Positions 48,780 to 58,937 of a stretch of 64,000 nt of DNA are shown here, piece by piece. Source of the stretch: CAIZGX01 sp964385405 (GTDB lineage: Bacteria > Bacteroidota > Bacteroidia > Flavobacteriales_D > Sanyastnellaceae). The stretch is taken from the NCBI GenBank assembly GCA_964385405.1, contig CAYLOT010000014.1, forward strand, positions 1 through 64,000, read 5' to 3'. A model generated the notes under the pieces. The model was not told where the DNA came from. It saw only the letters and a list, made by a program, of their open reading frames with translations, and searched no databases. The first letter of the stretch is position 1, and each line of letters begins with the position of its first letter. Position numbers and translations under genes: made by a program.

Positions 48780-51700
48780 ATGATTCGCGAAAGGGGACTG
48801 CTGTTTTATATTTTAGTTGTGCTGATGGTGTTGAATGCTATCGCAGGACAAGCGCAGTTTTACAGAGGATCCAACGTTTCATTCGGAAAAAATCGTGTTC
48901 AGCATAAACCTTTCGATTGGTCTTATTTTCCGGGGGAGCACTTTGAAGTGTACTATTATCAGGGCGGACAGCAAATTGCAGAGCGTGCGTTGTTGTATTG
49001 CGAGCAAGAAAAAACGAGACTTCAGAAATTCTTTAATGTTCAGCTCGACGACAAGATTCAAGTGGTTTGTTTCAATAAACAAAGTGAATTCCGTCAGAGT
49101 AATCTCGGATTAACCGACGAAGAGACAGCGGCCATTGGTGGAGCAACGAATATTTTGGGTAACAAAATGTTCGTGTATTTCGAGGGAACAGATGCTGAAT
49201 TGCGCAAACAAATTGCCTTGGGGCTTTCGCGCATTATGTACTTGCAACTTATTTACGGTGGCGATTGGCGAAGTGTAGTTCGAGGCAACAATCGAATTGC
49301 TATTCCAACATGGTTTTCTGAAGGTGTCATTCGTTACGCAGCATTGAAAGATCAACGCGAAAGCGAACGCGCCGCAGAAGATTGGTTCACCAATGCAAAA
49401 TATCCGAATATTCACAGACTCACGGGAAAGCAAGCGGAGCTTGTAGGACATAGTTTTTGGTCGTACATCGGAAATATATACGGAGAAAATGTGGTGCTTG
49501 GAATTCTGAATATGACACAATTGTTTCATGGAACAGACGGTGGGTTTCAATATGTAATTGGAAGAAATACGGAAACGGTTGTAAGCGACTATGAGAGATT
49601 CATTCAACAGGGAAGAGACCTTGGAAAGGTGGAAGAGGAGTTGGCTGCTTTGCATGCAAAGCGTAAAAGGTTTCAGTTTCTTTTTCCTGAAATTGTTGGG
49701 AAGTTTAAAAATGAGTATTTACATGTTACCCCTTCAAATGACCACTTGAAATGGGCATACACCCAGCATTACAAGGGTGAGTATTCTGTTTTCATCTATG
49801 ATACAGAGACGAAAATAAAAACGAAAATTGCACGCGGAGATTTTAGAAGTGATCGTATTCCAGATGAGAGCACACCGCAGTTGGCGTGGCATCCGAATGG
49901 ACAAGTATTGTCTTATGTGACTGAGAAAAACGGGAAGTTGTTTTGGAATACCTATCAGTTGGAGAGTAAAGAAAAGTCGTCGAAGGAATTATTTCAGGTT
50001 GAAAAAATTCTGAGCATGAAATATGCCCCCGATGGGAAGAAGGTGGTGATAAGTGGAAGCGTAAACGGCAAAACGAATATCTTTCTTTTGCCCATTACGG
50101 CGAATGTTCCTCAGAAATTAACTGACGATAATTTCGACGATGTAGATCCGGTTTTCTCCGCCGATGGGAACACCATTTATTTCAGTTCGAATAGAGGTAG
50201 CAATTTGAAATTAAACTACCACGACAGTATTCGTTCCGAAGATCCGAACTTCCATATTTATAAATTGAAATTAACCGACGACTACAAAAGCGAAGAGTTA
50301 ATTCAATTGACAAATGCGAAATATTCAGATCGAAAATTGGCAGTTGCGAAAGACAACAAGATTCAATTTATTCGCACAAAGGCCTTGTACGACGAGCGAT
50401 GCTCTGTCTTCCGTGACAGCGCCATTGCTAGCATTGACACCACCATTCATTACCGTTATTTCAACGTCACAGAGGTACTGCAGAAGTCGAATCGAAATTC
50501 ACGAGGGTATTTCATTGGTTCAGATTTCAAACAAGGATTCTGGATTATAGATGAGTTGGGTGTTCCTTTCGCTCTTGATGTGAATTTAGTAAACGATAGA
50601 GCCATTGAAATTGAAGGCGATGAGAGTCAGCCTGAAAAAGAAAAGGCTCCTTATTCAGAGATGCGTTGGTTTCCGAAGAAAAAGGATGCTACCCGAATTG
50701 ATACCGAGAACTTTGCTTTTCCAGGAGATAAAAAACGCCAACAAGAAAGTTTGAAGCAGGCTGAAGTGCTCACTCAACTCACGAAGATTGACATTCCAAA
50801 GGCGAAAAACTACTTGGTGAATTACACCACGAGTTATGTTCAATCTACCGTAGATAACCAATTCGCTAGTTCGTTCTATCAGAATTTTACGGGACCAACG
50901 AGTGTTTCTCCGGGTTTTTCAGGGTTCTTCAAAGTGGGAATTTCAGATTTGATGGAAGACTACAAGTTGACCGCAGGAGTGCGATTAGCAGCGAATTTCA
51001 ATAACAGTGATTTTGGTTTGTCATTCGAGAATTTGAAAAACCGTTGGGACAAGAAAATTTCATTGCAACGTCAGGGACAAGAGATAACGCAACAGTTTGC
51101 TGCCATTCGTGTTCAAACATATAACTTAACCCATGAATGGAAATATCCTTTCAGCGAGACAAGCGCGATACGTTTAACGGCTATTGGTCGTAACGATCGT
51201 ATTGTTTTGCTATCGAGCGACCCTTATACTGCTTCGTTCAAGAATCAGAACGAATGGAATATCGGAGGAAAGGCTGAATATATTTTCGACAACACCTATA
51301 TCAAGGGGTTAAACTACCGCACAGGAACGCGCTTTAAAGCGTGGGGAGAACATTTCAGACAGCCGAACAAAATCAAAGAGAGGAATTCTATTTACGTGGT
51401 TGGCTTCGATTTTCGTCACTACCAGCCCATTCATCGCGATCTAACTTTTGCGTTTCGATTGTGTGGAAGCAGTTCGTTTGGCGATTACAAAGTGGTGAAT
51501 TATTTAGGTGGTGTTGACAATTGGTTGGGGCAGAAGGTAGATAACTCGGTCTTGGTTTCGAATACCCAAGGATACACGTTTCAAGCATTCGCCGGCCCAT
51601 TGAGAGGTTTTTATGTCAACGCACGAAATGGAAACAACTTCCTCTTGAGTAATTCGGAATTGCGTTTACCACTCTTCAGGTATTTGAGCAACCGATCAAT

Positions 51701-51992
51701 TAAGTCAGACTTTGCAGATAACTTCCAAGTGATTGGATTTTTTGATATTGGTAGCGCTTGGACTGGCAAGAGTCCGTATGACGATGCGAACGATTTCAAT
51801 ACCATCACAGTTACGCAAACACCGATTACGGTTCAGTTAAGAAGCAACAAGGAACCAATTATTTATGGATACGGATTCGGCTTGCGTTCCAAAGTTTTAG
51901 GCTATTACATGCGTGCCGATTGGGCGTGGGGAGTAGACGATAATACGGTTATGCCTCGCGTATTCTACTTGTCGCTCAATCTCGATTTCTAA
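48780..51992 (+). CDS. TolB-like beta-propeller protein with C-terminal outer-membrane barrel
   Basis: A protein of 1070 residues. The start at 48780 fits the promoter and gives a signal peptide ending AGQAQ near residue 26; a start at 48732 would overlap the promoter. Residues about 30-270 look like a peptidase MA-like/gluzincin region without a clear HExxH. A PD40/TolB propeller follows (about 290-500; DPVFSADGNTIYFSSNRG). The last 350 residues have alternating strands ending SLNLDF, like a BamA/surface-antigen barrel. It probably sits in the outer membrane. The precise role is unknown. Confidence 0.75.
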   Translation: MIRERGLLFYILVVLMVLNAIAGQAQFYRGSNVSFGKNRVQHKPFDWSYFPGEHFEVYYYQGGQQIAERALLYCEQEKTRLQKFFNVQLDDKIQVVCFNKQSEFRQSNLGLTDEETAAIGGATNILGNKMFVYFEGTDAELRKQIALGLSRIMYLQLIYGGDWRSVVRGNNRIAIPTWFSEGVIRYAALKDQRESERAAEDWFTNAKYPNIHRLTGKQAELVGHSFWSYIGNIYGENVVLGILNMTQLFHGTDGGFQYVIGRNTETVVSDYERFIQQGRDLGKVEEELAALHAKRKRFQFLFPEIVGKFKNEYLHVTPSNDHLKWAYTQHYKGEYSVFIYDTETKIKTKIARGDFRSDRIPDESTPQLAWHPNGQVLSYVTEKNGKLFWNTYQLESKEKSSKELFQVEKILSMKYAPDGKKVVISGSVNGKTNIFLLPITANVPQKLTDDNFDDVDPVFSADGNTIYFSSNRGSNLKLNYHDSIRSEDPNFHIYKLKLTDDYKSEELIQLTNAKYSDRKLAVAKDNKIQFIRTKALYDERCSVFRDSAIASIDTTIHYRYFNVTEVLQKSNRNSRGYFIGSDFKQGFWIIDELGVPFALDVNLVNDRAIEIEGDESQPEKEKAPYSEMRWFPKKKDATRIDTENFAFPGDKKRQQESLKQAEVLTQLTKIDIPKAKNYLVNYTTSYVQSTVDNQFASSFYQNFTGPTSVSPGFSGFFKVGISDLMEDYKLTAGVRLAANFNNSDFGLSFENLKNRWDKKISLQRQGQEITQQFAAIRVQTYNLTHEWKYPFSETSAIRLTAIGRNDRIVLLSSDPYTASFKNQNEWNIGGKAEYIFDNTYIKGLNYRTGTRFKAWGEHFRQPNKIKERNSIYVVGFDFRHYQPIHRDLTFAFRLCGSSSFGDYKVVNYLGGVDNWLGQKVDNSVLVSNTQGYTFQAFAGPLRGFYVNARNGNNFLLSNSELRLPLFRYLSNRSIKSDFADNFQVIGFFDIGSAWTGKSPYDDANDFNTITVTQTPITVQLRSNKEPIIYGYGFGLRSKVLGYYMRADWAWGVDDNTVMPRVFYLSLNLDF

Positions 51993-53018
51993 TTACTTCA
52001 GGTTCCAAACGGTGTATGCCAACGTGTGTCCAACAGCTTTTAAAGTAGGTTTGCTAATCACACTCATATTGTCTGCGTGTGTGTGATGTGAGCTTCCGAA
52101 TTCGAAATTTGTTCCCATGTAATTTGGACGCATATCAACAATGTCTAATGCAGGAATATTTGCTTGAATCATGAAGACATGGTCATCTACAATTCCAGCG
52201 GTTTCTTCGTTTTGAAAATACTCTCCGTAACCTAGTTTTGCAGCATTACCCCAGATGCGGTTCACAGCATTTCCAGCAGATTGCATAGAGTAACCTTCCT
52301 TGTTGAACCTCGCACCCTCAGCACCAACCATGTCTAACAGAACTGCATAGCGCATGGTGCGTTGTGGCTTTTGATTCGCCCACAACTGAGATCCCAAACA
52401 CCAAGAAAGCGCATCGTTTTCACCGTCAGGCGCCCACTCAGGTTTACCACCGTCTTCACTGTCGAATAGAATGAAATCAATTCCAACATCGGCAGGTAGA
52501 TCTTTTGAAATACGAGCCAACTCAAGTAAAACACCAACACCACTTGCACCGTCATTCGCTCCATCTATTGGTTGTTTGTGTTTGCTCGGGTCAGGATCTT
52601 TGTCTCCGTAGGGTCTGCTGTCCCAATGCGCGGCTAAGACAATGCGCTTCGTTGCACCGGAATGAACGGAAGCAATAATGTTACGCACGGGTGTGGTACC
52701 ACCTTCCCAATTTGGCATAGATCCAACTTGCTCTTTAACCGTGCAGTTGTAACTCTTGAATTTTTGAATGAGCCAATTTCCGCAAGCAGCGTGATTTGCA
52801 CTGCCTGGAACACGCGGACCGAATGCAACTTGTTTTTGAATGAAGGCATAACAACTATCGGTCATGAAATCTGCGGGTTCCAAAATGGCACCACTTTCAG
52901 TTGTATTGTTTTCAGCACTCTTCGTTTTATTGAAATATTTTTCCAATGTCACGAACAGGAAGCTGCCCACAAACAAAACAATTAGCACAATGGCAATGAT
53001 CTTTTTATTATTTCTCAT
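51993..53018 (-). CDS. M28 family zinc peptidase or glutaminyl cyclase-like protein
   Basis: A protein of 341 residues with an N-terminal membrane anchor (about 6-24). The zinc site includes AAHWDSRP and DGANDGASGVG (metal-binding His, Asp), then FDSEDGG and a later His in SSHHTHAD. FGPRVPGS and the DSEDGG loop also resemble glutaminyl-peptide cyclotransferases, so either activity is possible. Its start overlaps the end of cysS by 11 nt, and it abuts the TolB-like gene on the other strand without a gap. Confidence 0.85.
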   Translation of the reverse strand: MRNNKKIIAIVLIVLFVGSFLFVTLEKYFNKTKSAENNTTESGAILEPADFMTDSCYAFIQKQVAFGPRVPGSANHAACGNWLIQKFKSYNCTVKEQVGSMPNWEGGTTPVRNIIASVHSGATKRIVLAAHWDSRPYGDKDPDPSKHKQPIDGANDGASGVGVLLELARISKDLPADVGIDFILFDSEDGGKPEWAPDGENDALSWCLGSQLWANQKPQRTMRYAVLLDMVGAEGARFNKEGYSMQSAGNAVNRIWGNAAKLGYGEYFQNEETAGIVDDHVFMIQANIPALDIVDMRPNYMGTNFEFGSSHHTHADNMSVISKPTLKAVGHTLAYTVWNLK

Positions 53019-54474
53019 GGGTCCAGGTTGTTCCTTCTTTTGAATCTTGGAGTTGAATGTTTAAGGCTTTTAATTCGTCGCGAATTAAATCAGATGTTGC
53101 GAAATCTTTCTTTCCTTTTGCTTCAGCGCGCAAGCGAATGATTACTTGCATAAGGTCATTCGAAAGATCATTCGATGTACCGCTCACTTCAGCTTGCAAG
53201 CCAAGTACTTCAAACACGAATCCTTTTACTAACTTCTGCAAGCGATTAATATCGGTTTGTGTAAGTTGAATTTTATTATCTAAACACGAGTTAATCACCT
53301 TCACCGCTTCGAATAAATGCGAGATTAGAATTGGCGTATTGAAATCGTCGCTCATGGCCTCGAAACAATTCTTTTCCAACGCGGCAACATCATAGCTGCT
53401 CGAATCGCTTGCAGTTAACGTATCTACTTTTTCTACGGCGATCATTAATCTTTCGAATCCTTTTTCTGCTGCTTTCAATGCTTCATTGCTGAAATCTAAT
53501 GTACTTCTGTAATGTGCTTGCTGCATGAAGAAACGCACAACCATCGGAGAAAACCCTTTTTCTAAAAGAGTGTGCGTTCCAGAAAATAATTCATGTGGAA
53601 GGAAAGAATTGCCCAATGACTTCGACATTTTCTGTCCGTTTACAGTAAGCATGTTTGCATGCATCCAATAGCGAACAGGGGCCTTTCCGCAACATGCAGA
53701 ATTTTGTGCAACTTCAGATTCGTGGTGCGGGAATTTCAAATCCATCCCACCACCATGAATGTCGAATTCTTCACCTAAGTATTTTGTACTCATAGCCGAA
53801 CACTCCAAGTGCCATCCCGGGAATCCTTCACCCCAAGGTGAAGACCAACGCATGATGTGCTCAGGAGATGCCGCTTTCCACAAGGCAAAATCGGCGAAGA
53901 AACGCTTCTCTTCTTGTCCGTCTAACTCACGCGTGTTTTCAAGTAATTCGTCTACGTTCCTTCCGCTTAATTGGCCGTAAGGAAAAACATCTTTGTATTT
54001 TTTTACATCGAAGTAAACACTTCCATTTACTTCGTACGCATATCCATTTTTAATAATCTCTTCAATCATGGCAATCTGCTCCATGATGTGTCCAGTAGCG
54101 CTTGGTTCAATGCTTGGCGGATGGTTATTGAACGCGCGCATCATGTCATGGAAATACGTGGTGTATTTCTGAACAATTTCCATGGGTTCAACTTGTTCCA
54201 ATTTCGCTTGCGCGCCAATGCGATCAACTCCCTCATCGAACTCGGTAGTAATGTGTCCAACATCTGTTATGTTTCGCACATAACGAACTTTGTATCCGAG
54301 AAAAGATAGATAGCGATAAACGGTGTCGAAGGTGACGAACGTTCTACAATTTCCTAAATGAGCAAAATTGTAAACAGTAGGACCGCACACATACATTCCA
54401 ACGAATTGTTTGTGAAGGGGAGTGAACTTTTCTTTCGTTCGCGTAAGACTATTGTAAATGAACAAATCAACCAT
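53008..54474 (-). CDS. cysS: Cysteine--tRNA ligase
   Basis: An enzyme of 488 residues. It has the class I signature at HLGN (PTVYNFAHLGN), KMSKSLGN near residue 265, and the zinc-ligand Cys and His in CGPTVY and GWHLECSAM. The ATG at 54474 gives the normal N-terminus (MVDLFIYNSL); an upstream start at 54495 lies in promoter-like sequence. TTTCTTTG, one base off the -7 consensus, ends 4 nt before that ATG. Confidence 0.97.
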   Translation of the reverse strand: MVDLFIYNSLTRTKEKFTPLHKQFVGMYVCGPTVYNFAHLGNCRTFVTFDTVYRYLSFLGYKVRYVRNITDVGHITTEFDEGVDRIGAQAKLEQVEPMEIVQKYTTYFHDMMRAFNNHPPSIEPSATGHIMEQIAMIEEIIKNGYAYEVNGSVYFDVKKYKDVFPYGQLSGRNVDELLENTRELDGQEEKRFFADFALWKAASPEHIMRWSSPWGEGFPGWHLECSAMSTKYLGEEFDIHGGGMDLKFPHHESEVAQNSACCGKAPVRYWMHANMLTVNGQKMSKSLGNSFLPHELFSGTHTLLEKGFSPMVVRFFMQQAHYRSTLDFSNEALKAAEKGFERLMIAVEKVDTLTASDSSSYDVAALEKNCFEAMSDDFNTPILISHLFEAVKVINSCLDNKIQLTQTDINRLQKLVKGFVFEVLGLQAEVSGTSNDLSNDLMQVIIRLRAEAKGKKDFATSDLIRDELKALNIQLQDSKEGTTWTHEK

Positions 54475-54500
54475 AGTGCAAAGAAACGAAGACAAATAAA

Positions 54501-54525
54501 AAAAGCCTCATTCATTGAGGCTTTT
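54501..54525 (-). terminator. Intrinsic terminator after tdh
   Basis: A 10-bp stem AAAAGCCTCA/TGAGGCTTTT with a 5-nt loop and a T-rich tail on the minus strand, 21 nt past the tdh stop. It lies between tdh and cysS. Confidence 0.85.
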
Positions 54526-54545
54526 TATGAGGCTATTGTTTTCAC

Positions 54546-55499
54546 TTAAGAAACTTTTTTCGCTATTTCTTCCAACATGGTTGAAACCAAGCGTGGCATT
54601 GGGTATTCAATCTCCCAACCCCAATCGTTCTTCGCTGAAGAATCGTCAATACTGTTCGGCCATGAATCTGCTAATCCTTGTCGGAAGTCTGGCGCATAAC
54701 TAATTTCAAATCCAGGCAGGTGCTTTGCAATTTCTTCGGCCAATTGTTTTGGAGTGAAGCTTATTCCTGCAAGGTTGTATGAGCTACGAATCTTAATTTT
54801 CGCGGCATCCGACTCCATGAGTTGAATGGTAGCGCGAATAGCGTCTTCCATCATCATCATGGGCAGTTCGGTGTTTTCTGAAAGGAAAGAAGTGTATTTG
54901 TTTTCCTTCAATGCGGAATAAAAAATATCTACTGCGTAGTCAGTCGTTCCTCCGCCCGGAGCAGAGCGGTGTCCAATAAGGCCAGGGTAGCGCAAACTTC
55001 TCACGTCCACGCCGTATTTCATGAAGTAATATTCGCACCATCTTTCACCAGCTAATTTCGAAATTCCGTAAACGGAAGTCGGTTCCATGATTGTGGTTTG
55101 TGCGGTTTGATCGGCTGGAGTAGTTGGTCCGAATGCCGCTATTGAACTTGGCCAAAACAAACGGAACTTAAATTCTTTCGCAAGCTCAAGAATATTCAGA
55201 AGCCCTTCCATATTTAGCTTCCAAGCATACATTGGATTCTTTTCTCCAGTGGCACTCAATAAAGCGGCTAATTGATAAACTTCTGTCACGGCATGATCTT
55301 GAACACAAGCGCGCAAAGCATCGGCATCTAATACGTTCAATTGAACATAGGGTCCATCTTCCGAAGAAACACTTTCAGCAGGCTGAATGTCGGCGCCTAT
55401 TACATTGTCTTGCCCCAACTTCGAACGAAGGGCCATCACAAGCTCAATGCCTATTTGTCCTCTGCAACCGATAACCAATGCTTTTCTATTCGTGCTCAT
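54546..55499 (-). CDS. tdh: SDR-type L-threonine 3-dehydrogenase
   Basis: An enzyme of 317 residues that oxidises threonine to 2-amino-3-ketobutyrate. The Rossmann start is VIGCRGQIG. The extended-SDR active site is SSIAAFGPTTP with YGISK (Tyr and Lys), and the family-specific RYPGLI and PGGGTTDYAV segments are present. It lacks the zinc sites of the alcohol dehydrogenase-type enzyme. It is divergent from queA; both starts lie within about 40 bp. Confidence 0.9.
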   Translation of the reverse strand: MSTNRKALVIGCRGQIGIELVMALRSKLGQDNVIGADIQPAESVSSEDGPYVQLNVLDADALRACVQDHAVTEVYQLAALLSATGEKNPMYAWKLNMEGLLNILELAKEFKFRLFWPSSIAAFGPTTPADQTAQTTIMEPTSVYGISKLAGERWCEYYFMKYGVDVRSLRYPGLIGHRSAPGGGTTDYAVDIFYSALKENKYTSFLSENTELPMMMMEDAIRATIQLMESDAAKIKIRSSYNLAGISFTPKQLAEEIAKHLPGFEISYAPDFRQGLADSWPNSIDDSSAKNDWGWEIEYPMPRLVSTMLEEIAKKVS

Positions 55500-55537
55500 A
55501 TTTAAAAAATGTTTTCAAAAATAGGTATTTTCGCGCC

Positions 55538-56734
55538 ATGGCAATTCCTCAAATTGAAATTGAAGATTTCAATTATTCACTTCCCGAAGAACGCATTCGT
55601 GTCATTCCGTTGGAAGACCGAGCTGCTGCCAAATTGTTGGTCTATGAAAACGGAAAGATAACGGACACCGTTTTTTCGAATTTACCCAATGTACTTCAAC
55701 AGGGAGATTTACTCGTATTCAACAATTCGAAAGTCATTCCGGCACGCATAATTTTTCAAAAAGAGTCGGGTGCCTTCATAGAAATCATGTGCCTCGCACC
55801 CTTCGGAATCTCATACACCGAAGCCTTTTCGGCACATGATAGCGTTTCCTTCACCGCATACATCGGAAATTCAAAACGATGGAAAGAAGGAAAATTAGAA
55901 TTGAAAATCAATTGGAACAATGCCAACGAAAGCGTCTTCATCGAAAGAAAAGGAATTGAGAAAGATGCCTTCATCGTAGAATTCACCTGGAACTTCAACG
56001 CCGTCTTCTCTGAAGTCATAGAGGCTATCGGACAAGTCCCATTACCACCGTACTTCCAACGCAAGCCAGTGGCCAACGATGTTGGCAGATACCAAACCGT
56101 CTTCGCAAAAACCGAAGGCTCCGTTGCCGCTCCCACCGCCGGTCTGCATTACACCGAAGGTGTTCTTTCAGATTTGAAAGATAGCGGAGTAAGTCAAATA
56201 CAAGTTTGCCTGCACGTAGGTGCCGGGACATTCAAACCCGTTAGCTCAGAGCGCATCGAAGATCATGAAATGCACGCCGAGTTTTTGGAGGTCACCAAAG
56301 CATGCATTCATTCAATTCTAAATTGCAAAGGAAGAATCATTGCCGCAGGCACCACTTCCATGAGAACCTTAGAGAGTTTGTATTGGCTCGGTGTTCGCGT
56401 TCTTGAGGGTAAAGATGCGCATGTAGTAGATCAGTGGGAACCATACTTCTCTTCTGCGAAATACTCAAAGGAAGAAGCCTTAACGGCGCTCTTGAATTAT
56501 CTCGATTCAACCAACAGAGATTCTATTTGTGCGTCTTCAAGCATTTGCATTGCACCCGGATATTCATTCAAGATTTGCTCGGGTCTGCAAACAAATTACC
56601 ATCAGCCGAAAAGCACTTTATTGTTGCTCATTGCTGCAACAGTGGGTGAAGAGTGGAAACGCATATACAGCCACGCTTTGGAACAAGATTACATGTTCTT
56701 GAGTTACGGCGATACCATGTTACTCTGGTTCTAG
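55538..56734 (+). CDS. queA: S-adenosylmethionine:tRNA ribosyltransferase-isomerase
   Basis: An enzyme of 398 residues that makes epoxyqueuosine in tRNA. Motifs are LPEERIRVIPLEDR at the N-terminus, GDLLVFNNSKVIPAR, PTAGLHYT, GAGTFKPV and NYHQPKSTLLLL near the end. The ATG at 55538 is chosen because the protein then starts in the normal way; an upstream reading to 55478 would overlap tdh. TATTTTCG, close to the -7 consensus, ends 4 nt before the ATG. Confidence 0.95.
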   Translation: MAIPQIEIEDFNYSLPEERIRVIPLEDRAAAKLLVYENGKITDTVFSNLPNVLQQGDLLVFNNSKVIPARIIFQKESGAFIEIMCLAPFGISYTEAFSAHDSVSFTAYIGNSKRWKEGKLELKINWNNANESVFIERKGIEKDAFIVEFTWNFNAVFSEVIEAIGQVPLPPYFQRKPVANDVGRYQTVFAKTEGSVAAPTAGLHYTEGVLSDLKDSGVSQIQVCLHVGAGTFKPVSSERIEDHEMHAEFLEVTKACIHSILNCKGRIIAAGTTSMRTLESLYWLGVRVLEGKDAHVVDQWEPYFSSAKYSKEEALTALLNYLDSTNRDSICASSSICIAPGYSFKICSGLQTNYHQPKSTLLLLIAATVGEEWKRIYSHALEQDYMFLSYGDTMLLWF

Positions 56735-56741
56735 AAAATCA

Positions 56742-56765
56742 AAAAGGATGCCTAGGCATCCTTTT
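56742..56765. terminator. Bidirectional terminator between queA and the PpiD-like gene
   Basis: A perfect 24-nt palindrome with core GGATGCCTAGGCATCC, flanked by A- and T-runs, between convergent genes. Confidence 0.88.
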
Positions 56766-56786
56766 CAATTATCGCGATTTTAAAAA

Positions 56787-58862
56787 TCAATCTTCTGGGA
56801 AGAAACGGTAGTCTTCAATTTCTGCTGCCTCACGAAGTGAGTTGAACAACGTCATTGGAGCACTCGCCTTTTGTCCACGCATTTTATCTTTTCTGAAAGA
56901 AACGTAGTTGTCAGGGCTTTCAACACGCGTTACATCGGCAACACGTTGAATCACATAAACACCACCTTTTCCTTTGATAGGCGCAGAGATGTTACCTGTT
57001 GGCAAACCGAATGCAGCACCAATAGCAGCGCTTTCAGTTTCTTGAACACCGCTTGCAGGAATGTTACGCATAGCCATTGAAAGAGATTCGAAAGTCATTA
57101 CTTGACTTGAAACTTTACCAGCGATTTCTTCCATTGAACTGCCAGTCATCATAGCCATGTACTTCTCAGCTTTCTTTTCTTTGATTACCTCTTGCTTAAC
57201 ACGATCGTACACGTTGCGCAATGAAGGAACACCTTTTTCTTTGATTTCCATTAGGCAAACTACAACGATTCCATCATCTACAGAGATAGGCTGTGAAATT
57301 GCTCCTTCTTCTGTTTCAGGATTGTATGTCCAACCGATAATCTCAGATGCATTCTGAACACCGCTAACAGCAGTAGCTTCGGGACGAACATTCGGAGAAT
57401 AAGTTAATCCACCGTAGCTTTCAACAGCACCTGCGCGGAAGCTTGCGCTGTCTCCGTGATTTTGAATGAAGTCGATAGCTTTTTGGTAAGTCTCTTTTTT
57501 AGTTGCAGCACTTGGTGCAATGGGTCTCTCAACTTGAGCGTAGTATGTAACTGCCTTAGGAGCTCCTTTCTTGGTTACTTCAATCAAGTGAGTTCCGAAT
57601 TGAGTTTCTACAATTTGTAGATCACCAACTTTCCCGTTGAAACAAGCAGCATCGAATTCAGCAACCATTGCGCCTCTTCCGAACATCCCAAGATCTCCAC
57701 CTTTAGCAGCTGAACCTGGGTCGGTGCTGTATTTGGTTGCCATTTCAGGGAAGTTCTTCTTCGACTGAATCACTTTCTTCAAAGAATCTGCTTTTGCTTT
57801 TCCAGCAGCACCTTTCTCTTTGAAAAGAATGTGACGTGCTTGAACAGAATCAACTTCAGTTCCGCGTGAAGTCAATTTAACTACACGAGCAATTCCACCA
57901 GAAACGAATGGACCCATTACACGTCCAATGCTATCTGAAGCTACTTGCGAATTGAATGGTTCTGGGAAACTTCCAAATACATATTTTACTTTTCCGTTTG
58001 CAGGATTACCTGAATTTAAAATAGCAAATGTTGAATCTTCTTTTGAAGTCTTGTTCGCTTTGAACGAAGCAGCAATTGTTTGAAGACTCTCTAGTGTAGC
58101 AGAACTGTCAGATGCGCTAGTCAACAAAGGAATACGAACATATGCAATGGTGCGGCTTCTTTCTTGTTTGAAATCGCGATCATTCTTGTGCTCGTTGTAA
58201 TAGTTTTCAATGTCCTCATTCGAGAATGAAATTTCACTTTCCATGATTTGAGCGTACGGCTTCACAACATACACGATAGAAGCTTTGTCGTTAGACTGGT
58301 GGAACAAACTCTTTGCATCCAATGAGTTTACGTATGCACCAGCGCCAACTAAAGCGTCATACTTTTCTTTCAAGCGCTTTTCGATAACCAATCTTCTGTA
58401 TCCGTTGAAAAGTGTAGGCTTTTCAGTTTCCATTTTCTTGAAACTTTCACGCATTTGCTCTTTGAATGGCAAAGAGTCTTGTCCTTGATAGAACGTGCTT
58501 TTTACGTAAGAGCTCAAGAAGTTACCGAAAAGAATTTCGTCTAACTCTTCGTCAGTAACCATTAAACCAAGGCTTTGGTATTCTGGTTGAAGAAGAGTGT
58601 TCTCTATTAAGTTGTTCCAAACATCATTTTCCAAACCGTGAGCCTGGCTGTTGTTGTAACTGAACAATTCCGATTGCTCTTGCAGCATAGCTCTCCACTG
58701 GTCTTGCTTAATGCTTTCGCCATTAATAACACCAACTTTGTCTGATGGGCCGCCGAACATTGCCATTACAGCATCATACGGAATTAAGAAGCCGACAATA
58801 CCAATGCCGACTAGGGCTAGTACTAGCCATCCTTGTTTACGAAGGGTTGAAATCATTGCCAT
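56787..58862 (-). CDS. PpiD-like periplasmic foldase (SurA_N / parvulin domains)
   Basis: A protein of 691 residues. One transmembrane helix near the N-terminus (about 11-30) anchors it in the inner membrane, with the rest in the periplasm. The SurA_N-like region (about 40-200) is followed by a parvulin peptidyl-prolyl isomerase domain (about 340-440; VQARHILFK, STDPGSAAKGGDLGMF, FGTHLIEV). It helps outer-membrane proteins fold. It is downstream of the CNNM/CBS gene on the same strand, 75 nt away. Confidence 0.92.
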   Translation of the reverse strand: MAMISTLRKQGWLVLALVGIGIVGFLIPYDAVMAMFGGPSDKVGVINGESIKQDQWRAMLQEQSELFSYNNSQAHGLENDVWNNLIENTLLQPEYQSLGLMVTDEELDEILFGNFLSSYVKSTFYQGQDSLPFKEQMRESFKKMETEKPTLFNGYRRLVIEKRLKEKYDALVGAGAYVNSLDAKSLFHQSNDKASIVYVVKPYAQIMESEISFSNEDIENYYNEHKNDRDFKQERSRTIAYVRIPLLTSASDSSATLESLQTIAASFKANKTSKEDSTFAILNSGNPANGKVKYVFGSFPEPFNSQVASDSIGRVMGPFVSGGIARVVKLTSRGTEVDSVQARHILFKEKGAAGKAKADSLKKVIQSKKNFPEMATKYSTDPGSAAKGGDLGMFGRGAMVAEFDAACFNGKVGDLQIVETQFGTHLIEVTKKGAPKAVTYYAQVERPIAPSAATKKETYQKAIDFIQNHGDSASFRAGAVESYGGLTYSPNVRPEATAVSGVQNASEIIGWTYNPETEEGAISQPISVDDGIVVVCLMEIKEKGVPSLRNVYDRVKQEVIKEKKAEKYMAMMTGSSMEEIAGKVSSQVMTFESLSMAMRNIPASGVQETESAAIGAAFGLPTGNISAPIKGKGGVYVIQRVADVTRVESPDNYVSFRKDKMRGQKASAPMTLFNSLREAAEIEDYRFFPED

Positions 58863-58937
58863 AGTTATGGACTATAAAATTTAGGAGTGCGAATATCGGA
58901 AATTTGCTCGAAAATTCCTTGTTTTTTTTTGAGGAGA

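Noticed and set aside
55756..56136. Antisense reading frame inside queA
   Set aside because: It is a shadow of a highly conserved gene on the other strand.
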